Notes under the pieces: generated by a model | Databases searched by the model: none | What the model saw: the letters and a program-made list of their open reading frames with translations, nothing else | Told to the model about the DNA's origin: nothing | In this document: piece after piece, positions 1-8,008 of the stretch | How positions within the stretch are numbered: the first letter of the stretch is position 1 | Layout: each line of letters begins with the position of its first letter | DNA from: an uncultured Candidatus Saccharibacteria bacterium | GTDB taxonomy: Bacteria; Patescibacteriota; Saccharimonadia; Saccharimonadales; Saccharimonadaceae | Length of the DNA stretch: 56,483 nucleotides | Reading direction: 5' to 3' | NCBI GenBank assembly: GCA_947428935.1 | Contig: CANENS010000001.1 | Coordinates: 93,965 to 150,447, forward strand | Position numbers and translations under genes: made by a program

Positions 1-844
1 TCAACAGAATGATTACGCCGAGTGGAATTAAGTGTTTGATTTTTTTGACTTGTCGATCTTTCCCTGCGGCGATGCGACGATCTTTGAGTTTTTCGGTTGC
101 AAGATAAGTCTGCGCAGCTTTGGCATAATAGTCGTTATAGTATTTTTGATAGTATTCTTGCCAAGCGGCGTGGTATTTTTTCCATTCGCTAGTAACCGGC
201 TGAGTATTGTCTGCGCTGGCGGCTTTGGAAGGGCGTTGATCGCTCTGAGAGTCATATGCAGAACCGTTTTCTGGTATGGAGCGTTCAACGTTGGACGATT
301 GAGAGTCTGACGCATAATTAGAGCTCTGTAGTTCTTCCGTATTTCCTGTCGAATCGGGTTGCTGCTTTGCGTTTTGATGGGCATAGCTATCATTATATTG
401 CGAAGAATAGAACTCTTGATTAGAATAAGGTTGGTTTTCGACGCTTCGCGCCGGATCTTGTACGTTTGTGTTCACTGAATTAAAATTTGAGGCACTGTCA
501 TAATCGGTAAAGGCATTTTCTGGCTGCGCTGGTCCGGGTGCTATATTGTTTGTGTCTGAGGACGAGGAATAAAGTGGTTGACGCGTGGTTGACGCGGCGT
601 TTTGCGAAGTTTGGAGATCGTTGGTGCTTGTTTGCCAATTTGCTGGCGGGTTGGAATAGCTCGTTGTTTGAGTGTTAGACACTGGCATGATTTGTTCATA
701 CGGTCGTTTTTTATCTGAATGTGATTTTCTTTTTAGGTTTTTGACAGCTGAAGAATAAACCGCGAGTACTTTTTTACGGGCGAGGTCGGCGGCAGATTGG
801 TGTTTGGGATTAGCAGGACTGTTTTGGCTGTTGCTTGTATCCAT
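1..844 (-). CDS. Partial hypothetical protein, C-terminus cut by the window edge
   Basis: An open frame runs from an ATG at 844 down to base 1 without a stop, so about 281 residues of the N-terminal part are visible and the C-terminus is missing. The first 50 residues are basic (RKK, KRK clusters); residues 50-215 are Ser/Asn/Gln/Thr-rich low complexity with no hydrophobic stretch; near residue 220 comes a Tyr- and Trp-rich segment (KKYHAAWQEYYQKYY) and then a basic region leading into hydrophobic residues at the cut (LIPLGVIIL), which looks like the start of a membrane segment. I infer a cytoplasmic disordered tail followed by a membrane-anchored C-terminal domain, perhaps a surface enzyme, but the domain itself is not visible. 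A TATAAT-like box lies 8 bases before the ATG, so the mRNA is probably nearly leaderless. Confidence 0.6.
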   Translation of the reverse strand, partial: MDTSNSQNSPANPKHQSAADLARKKVLAVYSSAVKNLKRKSHSDKKRPYEQIMPVSNTQTTSYSNPPANWQTSTNDLQTSQNAASTTRQPLYSSSSDTNNIAPGPAQPENAFTDYDSASNFNSVNTNVQDPARSVENQPYSNQEFYSSQYNDSYAHQNAKQQPDSTGNTEELQSSNYASDSQSSNVERSIPENGSAYDSQSDQRPSKAASADNTQPVTSEWKKYHAAWQEYYQKYYNDYYAKAAQTYLATEKLKDRRIAAGKDRQVKKIKHLIPLGVIILL

Positions 845-981
845 ATTCTTATATTATATCATGATGGTTTTGTATATTTAAGAAAAATAGCAAGTTTGGC
901 GAAAAGTGTGATATAATGTAAATACGATTCGGTGTGAGCCGGGCGGTTTGTTTAGGGGTGGGTGATTTTATAAAATAATAT

Positions 982-1068
982 GGGCGAGTGGCGGAATTGG
1001 TAGACGCGCTAGACTCAAAATCTGGTTCTCGCAAGGGAGTGAGGGTTCGATTCCCTCCTCGCCCACCA
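982..1068 (+). tRNA. tRNA-Leu (anticodon CAA)
   Basis: The acceptor arms GGGCGAG and CTCGCCC pair over 7 bp and are followed by A and an encoded CCA. The anticodon stem CTAGA/TCTGG encloses loop CTCAAAA, giving anticodon CAA. The T-arm GAGGGTTCGATTCCCTC and a long variable arm (CTCGCAAGGGAG region) are typical of a class II tRNA-Leu. A TATAAT box lies about 65 bases upstream (913-918). Confidence 0.95.
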
Positions 1069-1074
1069 ACAATA

Positions 1075-1097
1075 ATTCCCCAAAGGGGGAGATTTTT
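1075..1097 (+). terminator. Rho-independent terminator after tRNA-Leu
   Basis: A TTCCCC-AAA-GGGGGA stem is followed by GATTTTT. It sits just after the tRNA. A weaker outer pairing (CACCAACAA at 1064-1072 with TTGTTGGTG at 1096-1104) would extend the stem back into the tRNA 3' end. Confidence 0.75.
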
Positions 1098-1105
1098 GTT
1101 GGTGG

Positions 1106-1472
1106 TTAGGTAATTGAACCAAGGTCGGGTTCGAGACGTGGGATGGCTCTAGAGCAAAAAGAAAATTTAATTTTTTGAACGTTACGACCACGGGAAGAAA
1201 TTGCGTAGCAATTTCTGAATTCCCTCTTCGCTTACCCTATAAGAATCTGACCATATTCTTATAGGGTAAGCGATTGGTCGTTAAGTAACAACTTCAAAGA
1301 TGGAATCGTTTTTGTTTTGCAAACAGGCGATTTTTAATATTGCGTGAAATAGAAATAATCGCTTTTTATTGATGTTAAGAAGTTGTTGAGGCGTTATATA
1401 GCCGGCCCCAGGCCATTTATGAAAGGAGCCAGCATGATACCGAATTAGGCTATATTCGAACTAGGTATTTAA
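1106..1472. other. Gene-free stretch with a 19-bp inverted repeat
   Basis: I see no credible gene here. The only clear structure is the long perfect inverted repeat at 1228-1273, listed separately. Confidence 0.5.
1228..1273. repeat. Perfect 19-bp inverted repeat, 8-base loop
   Basis: Bases 1228-1246 (TCGCTTACCCTATAAGAAT) are the exact reverse complement of 1255-1273, with loop CTGACCAT. No T-run follows on either strand, so it is not a normal intrinsic terminator. It could be a structured RNA, a protein-binding site or the remnant of an element inserted next to tRNA-Leu. Confidence 0.7.
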
Positions 1473-2141
1473 TTAATAATCTTCATAATAATTGATTATT
1501 TTGTCCATGGTTCCATCATCTTTTATTCTGTTCCATTCTTTTTGATAAAATGATTTGGTGTAGTCTTTATCAAGATAATCAGTTTCAAACTGATCTCTTT
1601 GTTTAATGAGTAGAGGGTTGTTTGTCCAAAGATTAATTTTGCCTACAGTCTTTCCGCGTTGCAGTATATATTGATAACATCGCTCAAAATGCTGATCAAA
1701 TGTAGTTAATTCCGGATAGCATTTTATCGAAGTCGCTAGTTGTCTTTTTGCAATAATTTTAATATCAAAATCTCTGTCAGAATCAGACAATATTTTTCCA
1801 TATATATTTCTAGGTTCTTCTTTTCTGGACCCCCTATGATCTTCGACTGCTTCTTTCATAATTTTAATCTGGCCTGGATTGAAATATTTTTTTAATTCGG
1901 TGTCCTCGTTTAGAATTTTGCCAGATTCATATTCATGATTTTCTCGATCTAGATTTAACCCAATATCGTGATAACAAGCTACTACGTAGGCTATATTTTC
2001 ATCAGGTTTATAATAATTAGCTAAGTACAATGTATTTTTGATGACATTATTAATGTGGAGCATGCCGTGAGTGTAATATTTTTCATACTTAGGAAAGATA
2101 TTTTCTTCAATATATTCCTGCAGATTTAGATTAATTGTCAT
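1473..2141 (-). CDS. HD-domain protein (paralogue of the gene at 3285-4013)
   Basis: About 222 residues. It carries HD-superfamily metal-dependent phosphohydrolase signatures: a first His in YYTHGMLHINNV, the HD pair in CYHDIGL and a later DHRGS followed by YGKILSDSDR. The substrate is unknown; HD proteins usually cut phosphate esters of nucleotides or act on signalling nucleotides. The order of motifs and the EPR-x-IYGKI-x-SDR segment are shared with the second HD protein in this window, so the two are paralogues. A longer frame starts with TTG at 2174, but a TATAAT box lies inside that extension, so the ATG at 2141 is the likelier start. No signal peptide; predicted cytoplasmic. Confidence 0.7.
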   Translation of the reverse strand: MTINLNLQEYIEENIFPKYEKYYTHGMLHINNVIKNTLYLANYYKPDENIAYVVACYHDIGLNLDRENHEYESGKILNEDTELKKYFNPGQIKIMKEAVEDHRGSRKEEPRNIYGKILSDSDRDFDIKIIAKRQLATSIKCYPELTTFDQHFERCYQYILQRGKTVGKINLWTNNPLLIKQRDQFETDYLDKDYTKSFYQKEWNRIKDDGTMDKIINYYEDY

Positions 2142-2246
2142 CTTTATACTTTTAAATATTATATCATGGTCCAATCAAAGATAGTGTGCTTTATTATTTT
2201 AGTATCTACGGTTATAATAGTCCTATAATTCTGGTTAAAAATAAAA

Positions 2247-2762
2247 ATGGAGAAAATGAAAATGATAAAGGAAGATCAAAAGACGGCTACGTGCAAAAAT
2301 GATCAAGACGAAAATAATAAAAAGTTGCTAAGCTTGTTGGTGGAGGAGCCGATTAGCGTCGATGTAGGGCAGGAGGAGCGCGATAATATCGGTTTAGGCG
2401 ATAAAATCGCCGACAAAATTACCATGCTGATCGGATCTTGGCTTTTTATTTTAATTTCAATAGCCTTTTTAATTACGTGGGTGGTTTTAAATTTATGCGT
2501 ATTTGAGAATTTGGACCCGTATCCTTTCATTTTGTTGAACTTAGTGCTTTCTTGTATTGCTGCCTTGCAAGCGCCAATCATTATGATGAGTCAGAATCGT
2601 CAGACCAAAAGAGATAGTTTGAGAAGTAAAAACGATTATCGTACCGATTTAAAAAGTGAGTTAATTTTGGAAGAGCTGTATGACAAAATGGAGAAAATGG
2701 AAGAAAATCAAAAGGAGATTTTAGAAGAGTTAGAAGCTATAAATGAAAAATATGGTGCATAG
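2247..2762 (+). CDS. DUF1003 family membrane protein
   Basis: 171 residues. The middle and C-terminal parts fit DUF1003: GDKIADKITMLIGSW leads into two membrane segments (about residues 60-85 and 92-114) with the family motif NLDPYPFILLNLVLS and APIIMMSQNRQ, then RNDYRTDLKSE-like residues and a charged helical C-terminus (about 140-168) that may form a coiled coil. Function is not established for the family. Several in-frame ATGs lie near the start; GGAG at 2250 would fit translation from the ATG at 2262 better than the one at 2247. A TATAAT box lies about 30 bases upstream. It is transcribed opposite to its neighbours. Confidence 0.85.
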   Translation: MEKMKMIKEDQKTATCKNDQDENNKKLLSLLVEEPISVDVGQEERDNIGLGDKIADKITMLIGSWLFILISIAFLITWVVLNLCVFENLDPYPFILLNLVLSCIAALQAPIIMMSQNRQTKRDSLRSKNDYRTDLKSELILEELYDKMEKMEENQKEILEELEAINEKYGA

Positions 2763-2795
2763 TTATTTATTACAAAGCGAATGACTATGCTAAAA

Positions 2796-3014
2796 TTATT
2801 TAGAGTTTGGAACTTTATGGAAAATAACTTTTTCGTTTTTTAGTGAAATTTTATCGACTTCGTATCCGTACAATTTTGCTTCTTTTTTGTAGGTTAAAAA
2901 CGAATGATCGATTTTGAAGTCAAGAACTTTTTGTATTTCGGAAAATGAAAGCTCGCAGGTATCTTGATTATTTTTTTGGAGATACTTCCATAAAGGCGTG
3001 TATTTATTGCTCAT
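2796..3014 (-). CDS. Small DUF7662-like protein
   Basis: 72 residues from the ATG at 3014 (MSNKYTPLWKYL). The pattern KYTPLWKYLQ, then an LSFSEIQKVL helix and a C-terminal strand-rich part (GYEVDKISLKNEKVIFHKV) resembles the small DUF7662 fold found in many uncharacterised bacterial proteins. A longer frame to 3071 exists but its first 19 residues look unlike the family. Family assignment is from memory of the motif and should be treated as moderate. Confidence 0.6.
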   Translation of the reverse strand: MSNKYTPLWKYLQKNNQDTCELSFSEIQKVLDFKIDHSFLTYKKEAKLYGYEVDKISLKNEKVIFHKVPNSK

Positions 3015-3284
3015 CGTGTCTGCATTATAACATGAATTATAAGATAATTGTAAGGAATTATTTATTGCCATCGTCGTAGGAACAATATAATTACTAATTA
3101 ATTTTTTAAAAATTCTTCGATATATTTTTCGATTAACTATTTAGTAAAAATTAATTTATTTGTATTTAATTATCCATAAAATATCGAGTTGTAGAATAAA
3201 TTTATGTTTGCTTTTTGATATTATTAATTTTTAAATATTTTCTCATAGTTCAATTTAGGTATAAAAATGCGCAAAAATAGAGCT

Positions 3285-4013
3285 TTAGGGCTGTAAATTA
3301 TTTTCTTTAATTGTTTTATAAAGATTGGCGTTTTCTAATTGATTTACTTTTATAAAAACTTTTTGAAACAGGCCTAAACTTGAAACAACTTGCTTTATAT
3401 CCGACAAAAAACTTTCGAATTCTGGATCTGGAAAGTAATTTTTAGGTATTGCGTAACCATCTGGGCCATACTTGGATTTTATATGTTTATAAGCGTCGTT
3501 GATGATTTCTTGTAGATTATTTTTAGCATAATGAAAAGCGCGATAGTGATAAGTTGCCTGCATAGCATTGCGTATCGTGGTAGTGCGATCGGCAGAGCAA
3601 ATGATTTTGCCATAGATTGTGCGCGGCTCGGAGTCAGCGCTTGAACGGTGATCAAAGACTGCTTCGGCCATAGTCTCGATCTGTTCCGGATTGAAATATT
3701 CTCGTAAATGCCGATCGGTTAGTAATGCTTGGCTACCGAGTTTTTCATGTTCCTTTGCATTTACATGGTGTTTAATGTCATGGTAGGCGGCGATGGTATA
3801 TACCATCGCATAATTTAGATTATGCGAAAAATCATGCGCAAAGCTCAGGCTGCGATGAGTGACGTATTCAGCGTGACCGCGATCATGCGCATGTTCATTC
3901 TGATCGTATTCTGGGAGAATATTTTGATTAATATATTTAATTAACTTAGGATCTATCTTTTCTTTTATAATCTTTTTCGCTACTAATTTTTGTTGTGGGT
4001 GTGTGTTAACCAC
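3285..4013 (-). CDS. HD-domain protein (paralogue of the gene at 1473-2141)
   Basis: 242 residues with a GTG start at 4013; an in-frame TGA lies a short way upstream. HD-type metal-binding residues are visible: HAHDRGHAEYV, YHDIKHHV, FDHRSSAD and YGKIICSADR. The block EYFNPEQIETMAEAVFDHRSS aligns closely with KYFNPGQIKIMKEAVEDHRGS of the other HD protein. The C-terminal third (from about residue 165) is helical and unique to this copy. Cytoplasmic; a role in nucleotide or phosphate metabolism is a family-level inference. An AAGGTG sequence lies 14 bases before the GTG, rather far for a ribosome site, so the exact start is uncertain. Confidence 0.7.
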   Translation of the reverse strand: MVNTHPQQKLVAKKIIKEKIDPKLIKYINQNILPEYDQNEHAHDRGHAEYVTHRSLSFAHDFSHNLNYAMVYTIAAYHDIKHHVNAKEHEKLGSQALLTDRHLREYFNPEQIETMAEAVFDHRSSADSEPRTIYGKIICSADRTTTIRNAMQATYHYRAFHYAKNNLQEIINDAYKHIKSKYGPDGYAIPKNYFPDPEFESFLSDIKQVVSSLGLFQKVFIKVNQLENANLYKTIKENNLQP

Positions 4014-4159
4014 ACGCTCGATGAAATCACCTTGATACGTAATATTTCAATCTTCCTTTTCCTTTAATTTTAAAATATAAAAACCGTGGTGTATTCCTGT
4101 ATTATCAGTGACGCCAAGGCATAGCTGGATGGCAATAATGTATAGAAAATATATTGTGA

Positions 4160-5173
4160 TTACTTGTCCCACTCGAATCCTTCGCCGAAATGTCCGTAAC
4201 GTGCGGTGGCCTCGTAAATCGGGCGGCGGAGATTTAAGAAGTTAATAATTTCCTGTGGTGTTAGATCGTAGCTTGAAATTTGCTCAATGTCTTGATCGAT
4301 AACTACTGTTTGTTCCAATGGTTCAGGACGGCCAATAGCGTAAGCCAGACGTACAAAAACTTCCTTAGCGTGACGTTTTTTGAGATAATCGACGGCGATT
4401 TTGCGTGCCATATAGGCAGCGGAGCGGTCGACTTTGGATGGGTCTTTGCCTGAAAAAGCGCCGCCGCCAATTGGAATGCGAGGCCCGTAATTATCGACGA
4501 TTAATTTGCGGCCAGTTAACCCAGTGTCAGCCTCGAAGCCGCCAAGATTCCAATTGCCAGCGGGGTTGAGATGCAAGGTGATTTTGTGACCAGGTTCGTT
4601 TTCTAAGCTGTATTCGCCAATGAATTTTTCAACTATCTTTCGGAGTTCTTCGCGCGTGGTATTTTGGAAACTAGCAACAATGGAGTCGATATAAAACTTG
4701 CTAGTTTTGCTGTAAGGATTTAGTAGTTTGATAGTGACTTGAGTTTTGCCATCGTAGGGGTGCTGAGCGTAGATAGCTTGATTTAGACGGCGAGCGAGTA
4801 CAACTTCGCGCGGTAGCATTTCTGGTGTTTCATCGCAGGCGTAGCCAATCATAATTCCTTGATCACCTGCACCGCCAGTGTCGACGCCTTGCGCAATTTC
4901 GGGACTTTGCTTGACGATATTGACTGTAACGTCAATATTTTTTTCGACGATATTTTTGGTAATTTGAGGAATATCAATTTCTTGTGCGGTAGACGTAATT
5001 TCGCCAGTAATAAAGATTTGCCCGTGGCCTCCGCAGACTTCTACGGCGACGCGCGCATTCGGATCTTGGGCGAGGTGGGCGTCGAGAATGGCGTCCGAAA
5101 TTTGGTCGCAGAGTTTATCTGGGTGTTTTGGTGATACGCTTTCGGCGGTGCGGTATGTAGTGTAATTTTCCAT
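4160..5173 (-). CDS. metK: S-adenosylmethionine synthase
   Basis: 337 residues. It makes S-adenosylmethionine from ATP and methionine in the cytoplasm. Catalytic and ATP-binding motifs are present: HPDK (His17), GAGDQG (about 101-106), and the glycine-rich GGGAFSGKDPSKVDRSAAY (about 236-254). It is about 45 residues shorter than the usual bacterial enzyme, as expected for a reduced genome. The -10 box TATACT ends 6 bases before the ATG and a -35 TTGTCA lies 17 bases further up, so transcription should begin at the start codon itself. It is transcribed alone, right after the terminator of the upstream gene. Confidence 0.97.
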   Translation of the reverse strand: MENYTTYRTAESVSPKHPDKLCDQISDAILDAHLAQDPNARVAVEVCGGHGQIFITGEITSTAQEIDIPQITKNIVEKNIDVTVNIVKQSPEIAQGVDTGGAGDQGIMIGYACDETPEMLPREVVLARRLNQAIYAQHPYDGKTQVTIKLLNPYSKTSKFYIDSIVASFQNTTREELRKIVEKFIGEYSLENEPGHKITLHLNPAGNWNLGGFEADTGLTGRKLIVDNYGPRIPIGGGAFSGKDPSKVDRSAAYMARKIAVDYLKKRHAKEVFVRLAYAIGRPEPLEQTVVIDQDIEQISSYDLTPQEIINFLNLRRPIYEATARYGHFGEGFEWDK

Positions 5174-5179
5174 AATTTT

Positions 5180-5208
5180 AGTATAACGCGAAAAATAACT
5201 TTTGACAA
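5180..5208 (-). promoter_or_regulatory. metK promoter, leaderless, -35 fused to upstream terminator
   Basis: On the minus strand TTGTCA (5203-5208), a 17-bp spacer and TATACT (5180-5185). The expected start site falls on the A of the metK ATG at 5173. The T-run of the preceding terminator provides part of the -35 box. Confidence 0.8.
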
Positions 5209-5232
5209 AAACTCGCAGCTGAAACTGCGAGT
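5205..5232 (-). terminator. Terminator of the 5252-5737 gene
   Basis: On the minus strand ACTCGCAG and CTGCGAGT form a stem of at least 8 bp around a short loop, followed by TTTTTGTC. It ends transcription of the small membrane protein gene and abuts the metK promoter. Confidence 0.85.
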
Positions 5233-5251
5233 GAAGTATTCTGAAATTGAA

Positions 5252-5737
5252 TTATTTTTTGCTAGATTTTTTAGTGGAAGTTGTTGGCATGATGACTAAT
5301 TTGAAAATTATGAAGGTTGCTAGAGCGCCAGCTAGGAATGAGCCTAAGTTAATGCCAAAGAGTGTCCATCCAGCACGTTCATGACAAATATCCCAAGGAA
5401 AATCCTCGTTGGTCGTGCAGAGCACATGCGTATAGTTATGAAACGAATATGATAGCCAGGCTAAGATAGATAGCGTGGTAAAAGCGATGAAGCTAACCAG
5501 GAGAATTTTATTAAACTTTTTAACTACGAAAGTGTAGATTGCGGTAGCCAGGCCAAGCAATGGTAAGACGAAATTCACAATATTGAATAAAATGTGCCAA
5601 AATGAAGCATAGCTGTCGCTAAATGATCCCGGTCGGTCATGAAAAATGTAATCGGCAATTTTCGGCCAGGTCGTAATCGCGACGGCGAGCGAAAAAACTA
5701 TAATTAAAGTTAAAATTACACAATGCGCAGGACGCAA
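5252..5737 (-). CDS. Small four-helix membrane protein of unknown function
   Basis: 161 residues if read from a TTG at 5737. Hydrophobic segments at about 8-28, 46-68, 76-96 and 127-150 suggest four membrane helices; the tail is Lys/Ser-rich. Two cysteines in the loop between helices 3 and 4 (CTTNEDFPWDICHE) may form a disulfide. No family is recognised. The start is suspicious: an ATG at 5766 with a good AAAGGA site 6 bases before it would add the basic leader MPNLKNKKIF, but it is out of frame by one base at an A7T6 homopolymer (5738-5750). One extra base there would join the two parts. Confidence 0.6.
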   Translation of the reverse strand: MRPAHCVILTLIIVFSLAVAITTWPKIADYIFHDRPGSFSDSYASFWHILFNIVNFVLPLLGLATAIYTFVVKKFNKILLVSFIAFTTLSILAWLSYSFHNYTHVLCTTNEDFPWDICHERAGWTLFGINLGSFLAGALATFIIFKLVIMPTTSTKKSSKK

Positions 5738-5795
5738 AAAATTTTTTTGTTTTTTAAATTAGGCATTTTTGTCCTTTCTATTTTTTTGGTATTCC

Positions 5796-5815
5796 TCCCG
5801 ACTGTGTCGGGAGGT
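5796..5815. other. Strong hairpin between two small genes
   Basis: CCTCCCGAC and GTCGGGAGG pair around TGT. Neither strand has a T-run after the stem, so it is not a standard terminator. On the minus strand it lies between the secreted-protein gene and the ribosome site of the 5252 gene, where it could act as an RNA-stability element. Confidence 0.5.
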
Positions 5816-5869
5816 GTTGATTGGTGTATCAAGTGTTTTTTGATTAGTTACTCAAATCAGTAGAGATCA

Positions 5870-6274
5870 TTAGTAGGAAACATTGCAGACTGATGGTATA
5901 CCAGCGTTTACGCTGCTTTGGCGGATGCATACTTTGTAGACGTCCGTGCCACACCAAAACGTCCTACCCCCACCAGAAGTGATTGCCGAGTTCTCTTGCC
6001 AAACCACTTGGCCGTTTCGACCATACATAATGACATCGTTGTTTTGACCACGGGTATTGTAGCAGTCGATAGTAACATTGCGATTGAGCCCTACGCCATT
6101 GCTTGTGCTGACTGAAGCGACTCTGGTCCAAGAATTGGCATAGCTCACTTGCTTTGCGACGCGTGCATTGTCGATGTTGCTTTTGCCGGCGAAGGCTGTT
6201 TGCGTAATGCTTAAAAGAAGCGTTAGTCCCAAAATGATAGATAAAATCTTCGGTAAACCTTTTTTGATCTTCAT
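5870..6274 (-). CDS. Small secreted cysteine-containing protein
   Basis: 134 residues with a classic signal peptide: basic MKIKKGLPK, hydrophobic core ILSIILGLTLLL and an AFA cleavage site before residue 30. The mature part is about 105 residues, strand-rich (WTRVASVSTS, VTIDCYNTRG, VVWQENS) with four cysteines, probably two disulfides. I do not recognise the family. A good ribosome site AAAGGAG stands 8 bases before the ATG. Likely exported or attached to the outer surface. Confidence 0.75.
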   Translation of the reverse strand: MKIKKGLPKILSIILGLTLLLSITQTAFAGKSNIDNARVAKQVSYANSWTRVASVSTSNGVGLNRNVTIDCYNTRGQNNDVIMYGRNGQVVWQENSAITSGGGRTFWCGTDVYKVCIRQSSVNAGIPSVCNVSY

Positions 6275-6399
6275 TTTTTAATACTCCTTTAAGGTGCTTG
6301 ATACGTCAATGAGTTTATTATTTCTCATTATTATCTTATGTAAATATTTCTTTACTGATTTGGCAATATATGTATAATGATATATAATAAAAGATAACT

Positions 6400-7608
6400 A
6401 TGAAGATTGCGATTTTTTCGGATTTATATGCTTTTCCGGCTACAGGTGGAGTCCCGTCTTCGATTCGGGCACAGAAGAACGCTTTGGAAAAAATGGGCCA
6501 TGAAGTAGTAGTTTTTTCTCCTGGAATTAAGGCTAAAAATCAAGAAAAGAACGTAATAATTATTCCAACACATAAATTTATAAAAATTAATCAAATTAAT
6601 TTAGCGAAACGCCCCGGAAAAATCGAAAAATATATTTTGAAAAAATATTCACAGTTTTATGACTTTAATCTCGTACATGTGCATTACGAAGCGAGTTGCA
6701 GCATTGCTGGCGTGCATTTGGCGCGACGTTTTGGATTACCGCTCGTACAGACTATGCACGGTCGCGAGGATCAGGCGATTGCAATTAACGTTCTCTTCGG
6801 TTTGAAAAAAATAGTGGCGTCGATATTGGTTTTTTTACATAGCAGATATATGCCGGGGATTATCAAAATTAAGAAAGATGACGTTGACGCTCCGACAGAT
6901 GCACGGGCGAAAATGTGGGGGTTGATGGTGAATCAAGCTGAGCAGGCTGATTTAGTTTTAACGCCGTCAAAGCATTTTGCGAAAAAATTGCAGCGCTATG
7001 GTGTGACAAAAAAAATAGTAAAAATTTCGAATGGCGTAAATGAAGAAATTGTGCAAAATGATTTTGAGGTGCGAATTTGGAAGGAAGGCGAACCACTGCA
7101 CATGATTTGGAACTCACGAGTTTCACGCGAAAAAAGAATGTTGCCGTTTCTGGAGGGTTTGCGAAGTTTGAAACGAGATTATGTTCTGGATGTTTATGGG
7201 GATGGAAATGAATTAAAAAAAGCGCAAAAATTTGTAAAGAAAAATAATTTAAATGTACATTTTTATGGTTATCGTTCGCGAAGCGAGATTTTAACACAAA
7301 TGCAAAAAGCGCATTTGGCGATTATGGCTTCATATGATTTTGATACGCAGGGTATGACTTTGCTGGAAGCGCAGGCGACGGGCCTGCCGGTGTTTTTCTG
7401 CGATCCAGCTATGCAAGAAGTAGTTCCGAATGGATCGTATATTATGTCGGCAGGCCCGTCGCCTGAAAAAATGGTCCGGGCGCTAGAACATATTTCGCCA
7501 GCGCAAATTAAAATAATGAGTAAGACCATGTTGCGCTGTCGAAAGGATGTTCTAGCGCCCGGACCGATTAAAAAAATGGAACAATTATATCGCCAGCTAA
7601 TCACATAA
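6400..7608 (+). CDS. GT4-family glycosyltransferase
   Basis: 402 residues with the two Rossmann halves of a GT-B enzyme. The N-terminal domain begins KIAIFSDLYAFPATGGVPSSI, with the acceptor-side glycine loop; the C-terminal donor domain has SRVSREKRMLPFLEGL, HFYGYRSRSEILTQM and the nucleotide-sugar E-x7-E motif in DTQGMTLLEAQATGLPV (about residues 313-330). It probably adds a hexose to a membrane lipid or surface glycan using a nucleotide sugar. It resembles the second GT4 gene at 11821 in design. A TATAAT box lies about 11 bases before the ATG, so the leader is very short. It stands alone between divergent and convergent neighbours. Confidence 0.85.
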   Translation: MKIAIFSDLYAFPATGGVPSSIRAQKNALEKMGHEVVVFSPGIKAKNQEKNVIIIPTHKFIKINQINLAKRPGKIEKYILKKYSQFYDFNLVHVHYEASCSIAGVHLARRFGLPLVQTMHGREDQAIAINVLFGLKKIVASILVFLHSRYMPGIIKIKKDDVDAPTDARAKMWGLMVNQAEQADLVLTPSKHFAKKLQRYGVTKKIVKISNGVNEEIVQNDFEVRIWKEGEPLHMIWNSRVSREKRMLPFLEGLRSLKRDYVLDVYGDGNELKKAQKFVKKNNLNVHFYGYRSRSEILTQMQKAHLAIMASYDFDTQGMTLLEAQATGLPVFFCDPAMQEVVPNGSYIMSAGPSPEKMVRALEHISPAQIKIMSKTMLRCRKDVLAPGPIKKMEQLYRQLIT

Positions 7609-8008
7609 TTGTAATTTTGTTTTATTCAAAAATGAACAACTTAGCCTAATATGGATTTAGAGTCGATATTTATCCTTTTTTCTTTTGGAAAATATTTTTA
7701 TGAGAAATTAGGTATGCATGATTTTTTAGAAGATGAAATTCAAATTAATATTTAATACCTATTAGGTACATAATTTAATTCCCTGGTTTAGATTAGATCT
7801 GTAATTATAAAATGAGTTTTTAAGGCAATTGATTTTAAAAAGTCAACTTCACACAAAGTGGATAATTTTTTGAATTTTTAAAGAAAAATAACCATTTTTC
7901 TTTTAGTTGTTACTAACGGTTGATATATTTTGGTTTCTGTATTAGAATGAGGCGGGGTAAAATGCTCTTTAAAAGTAGTTTGATGATGAATGAAAAAAGG
8001 AGGGGAAA
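7609..8008. other. AT-rich intergenic stretch with promoter for the next gene
   Basis: No gene seen. A small inverted repeat TACCTA-T-TAGGTA lies at 7756-7768. A promoter, TTGATA (7920-7925), 17 bp, TAGAAT (7943-7948), precedes the racemase-like gene and leaves about 55 bases of leader with an AGGAGG site. Confidence 0.6.

Noticed and set aside
1190-1230. Decayed second tRNA-Leu end (ATTCCCTCTTCGC)
   Set aside because: The likeness to the real T-arm end covers about 12 bases only; no acceptor partner or anticodon arm is present.
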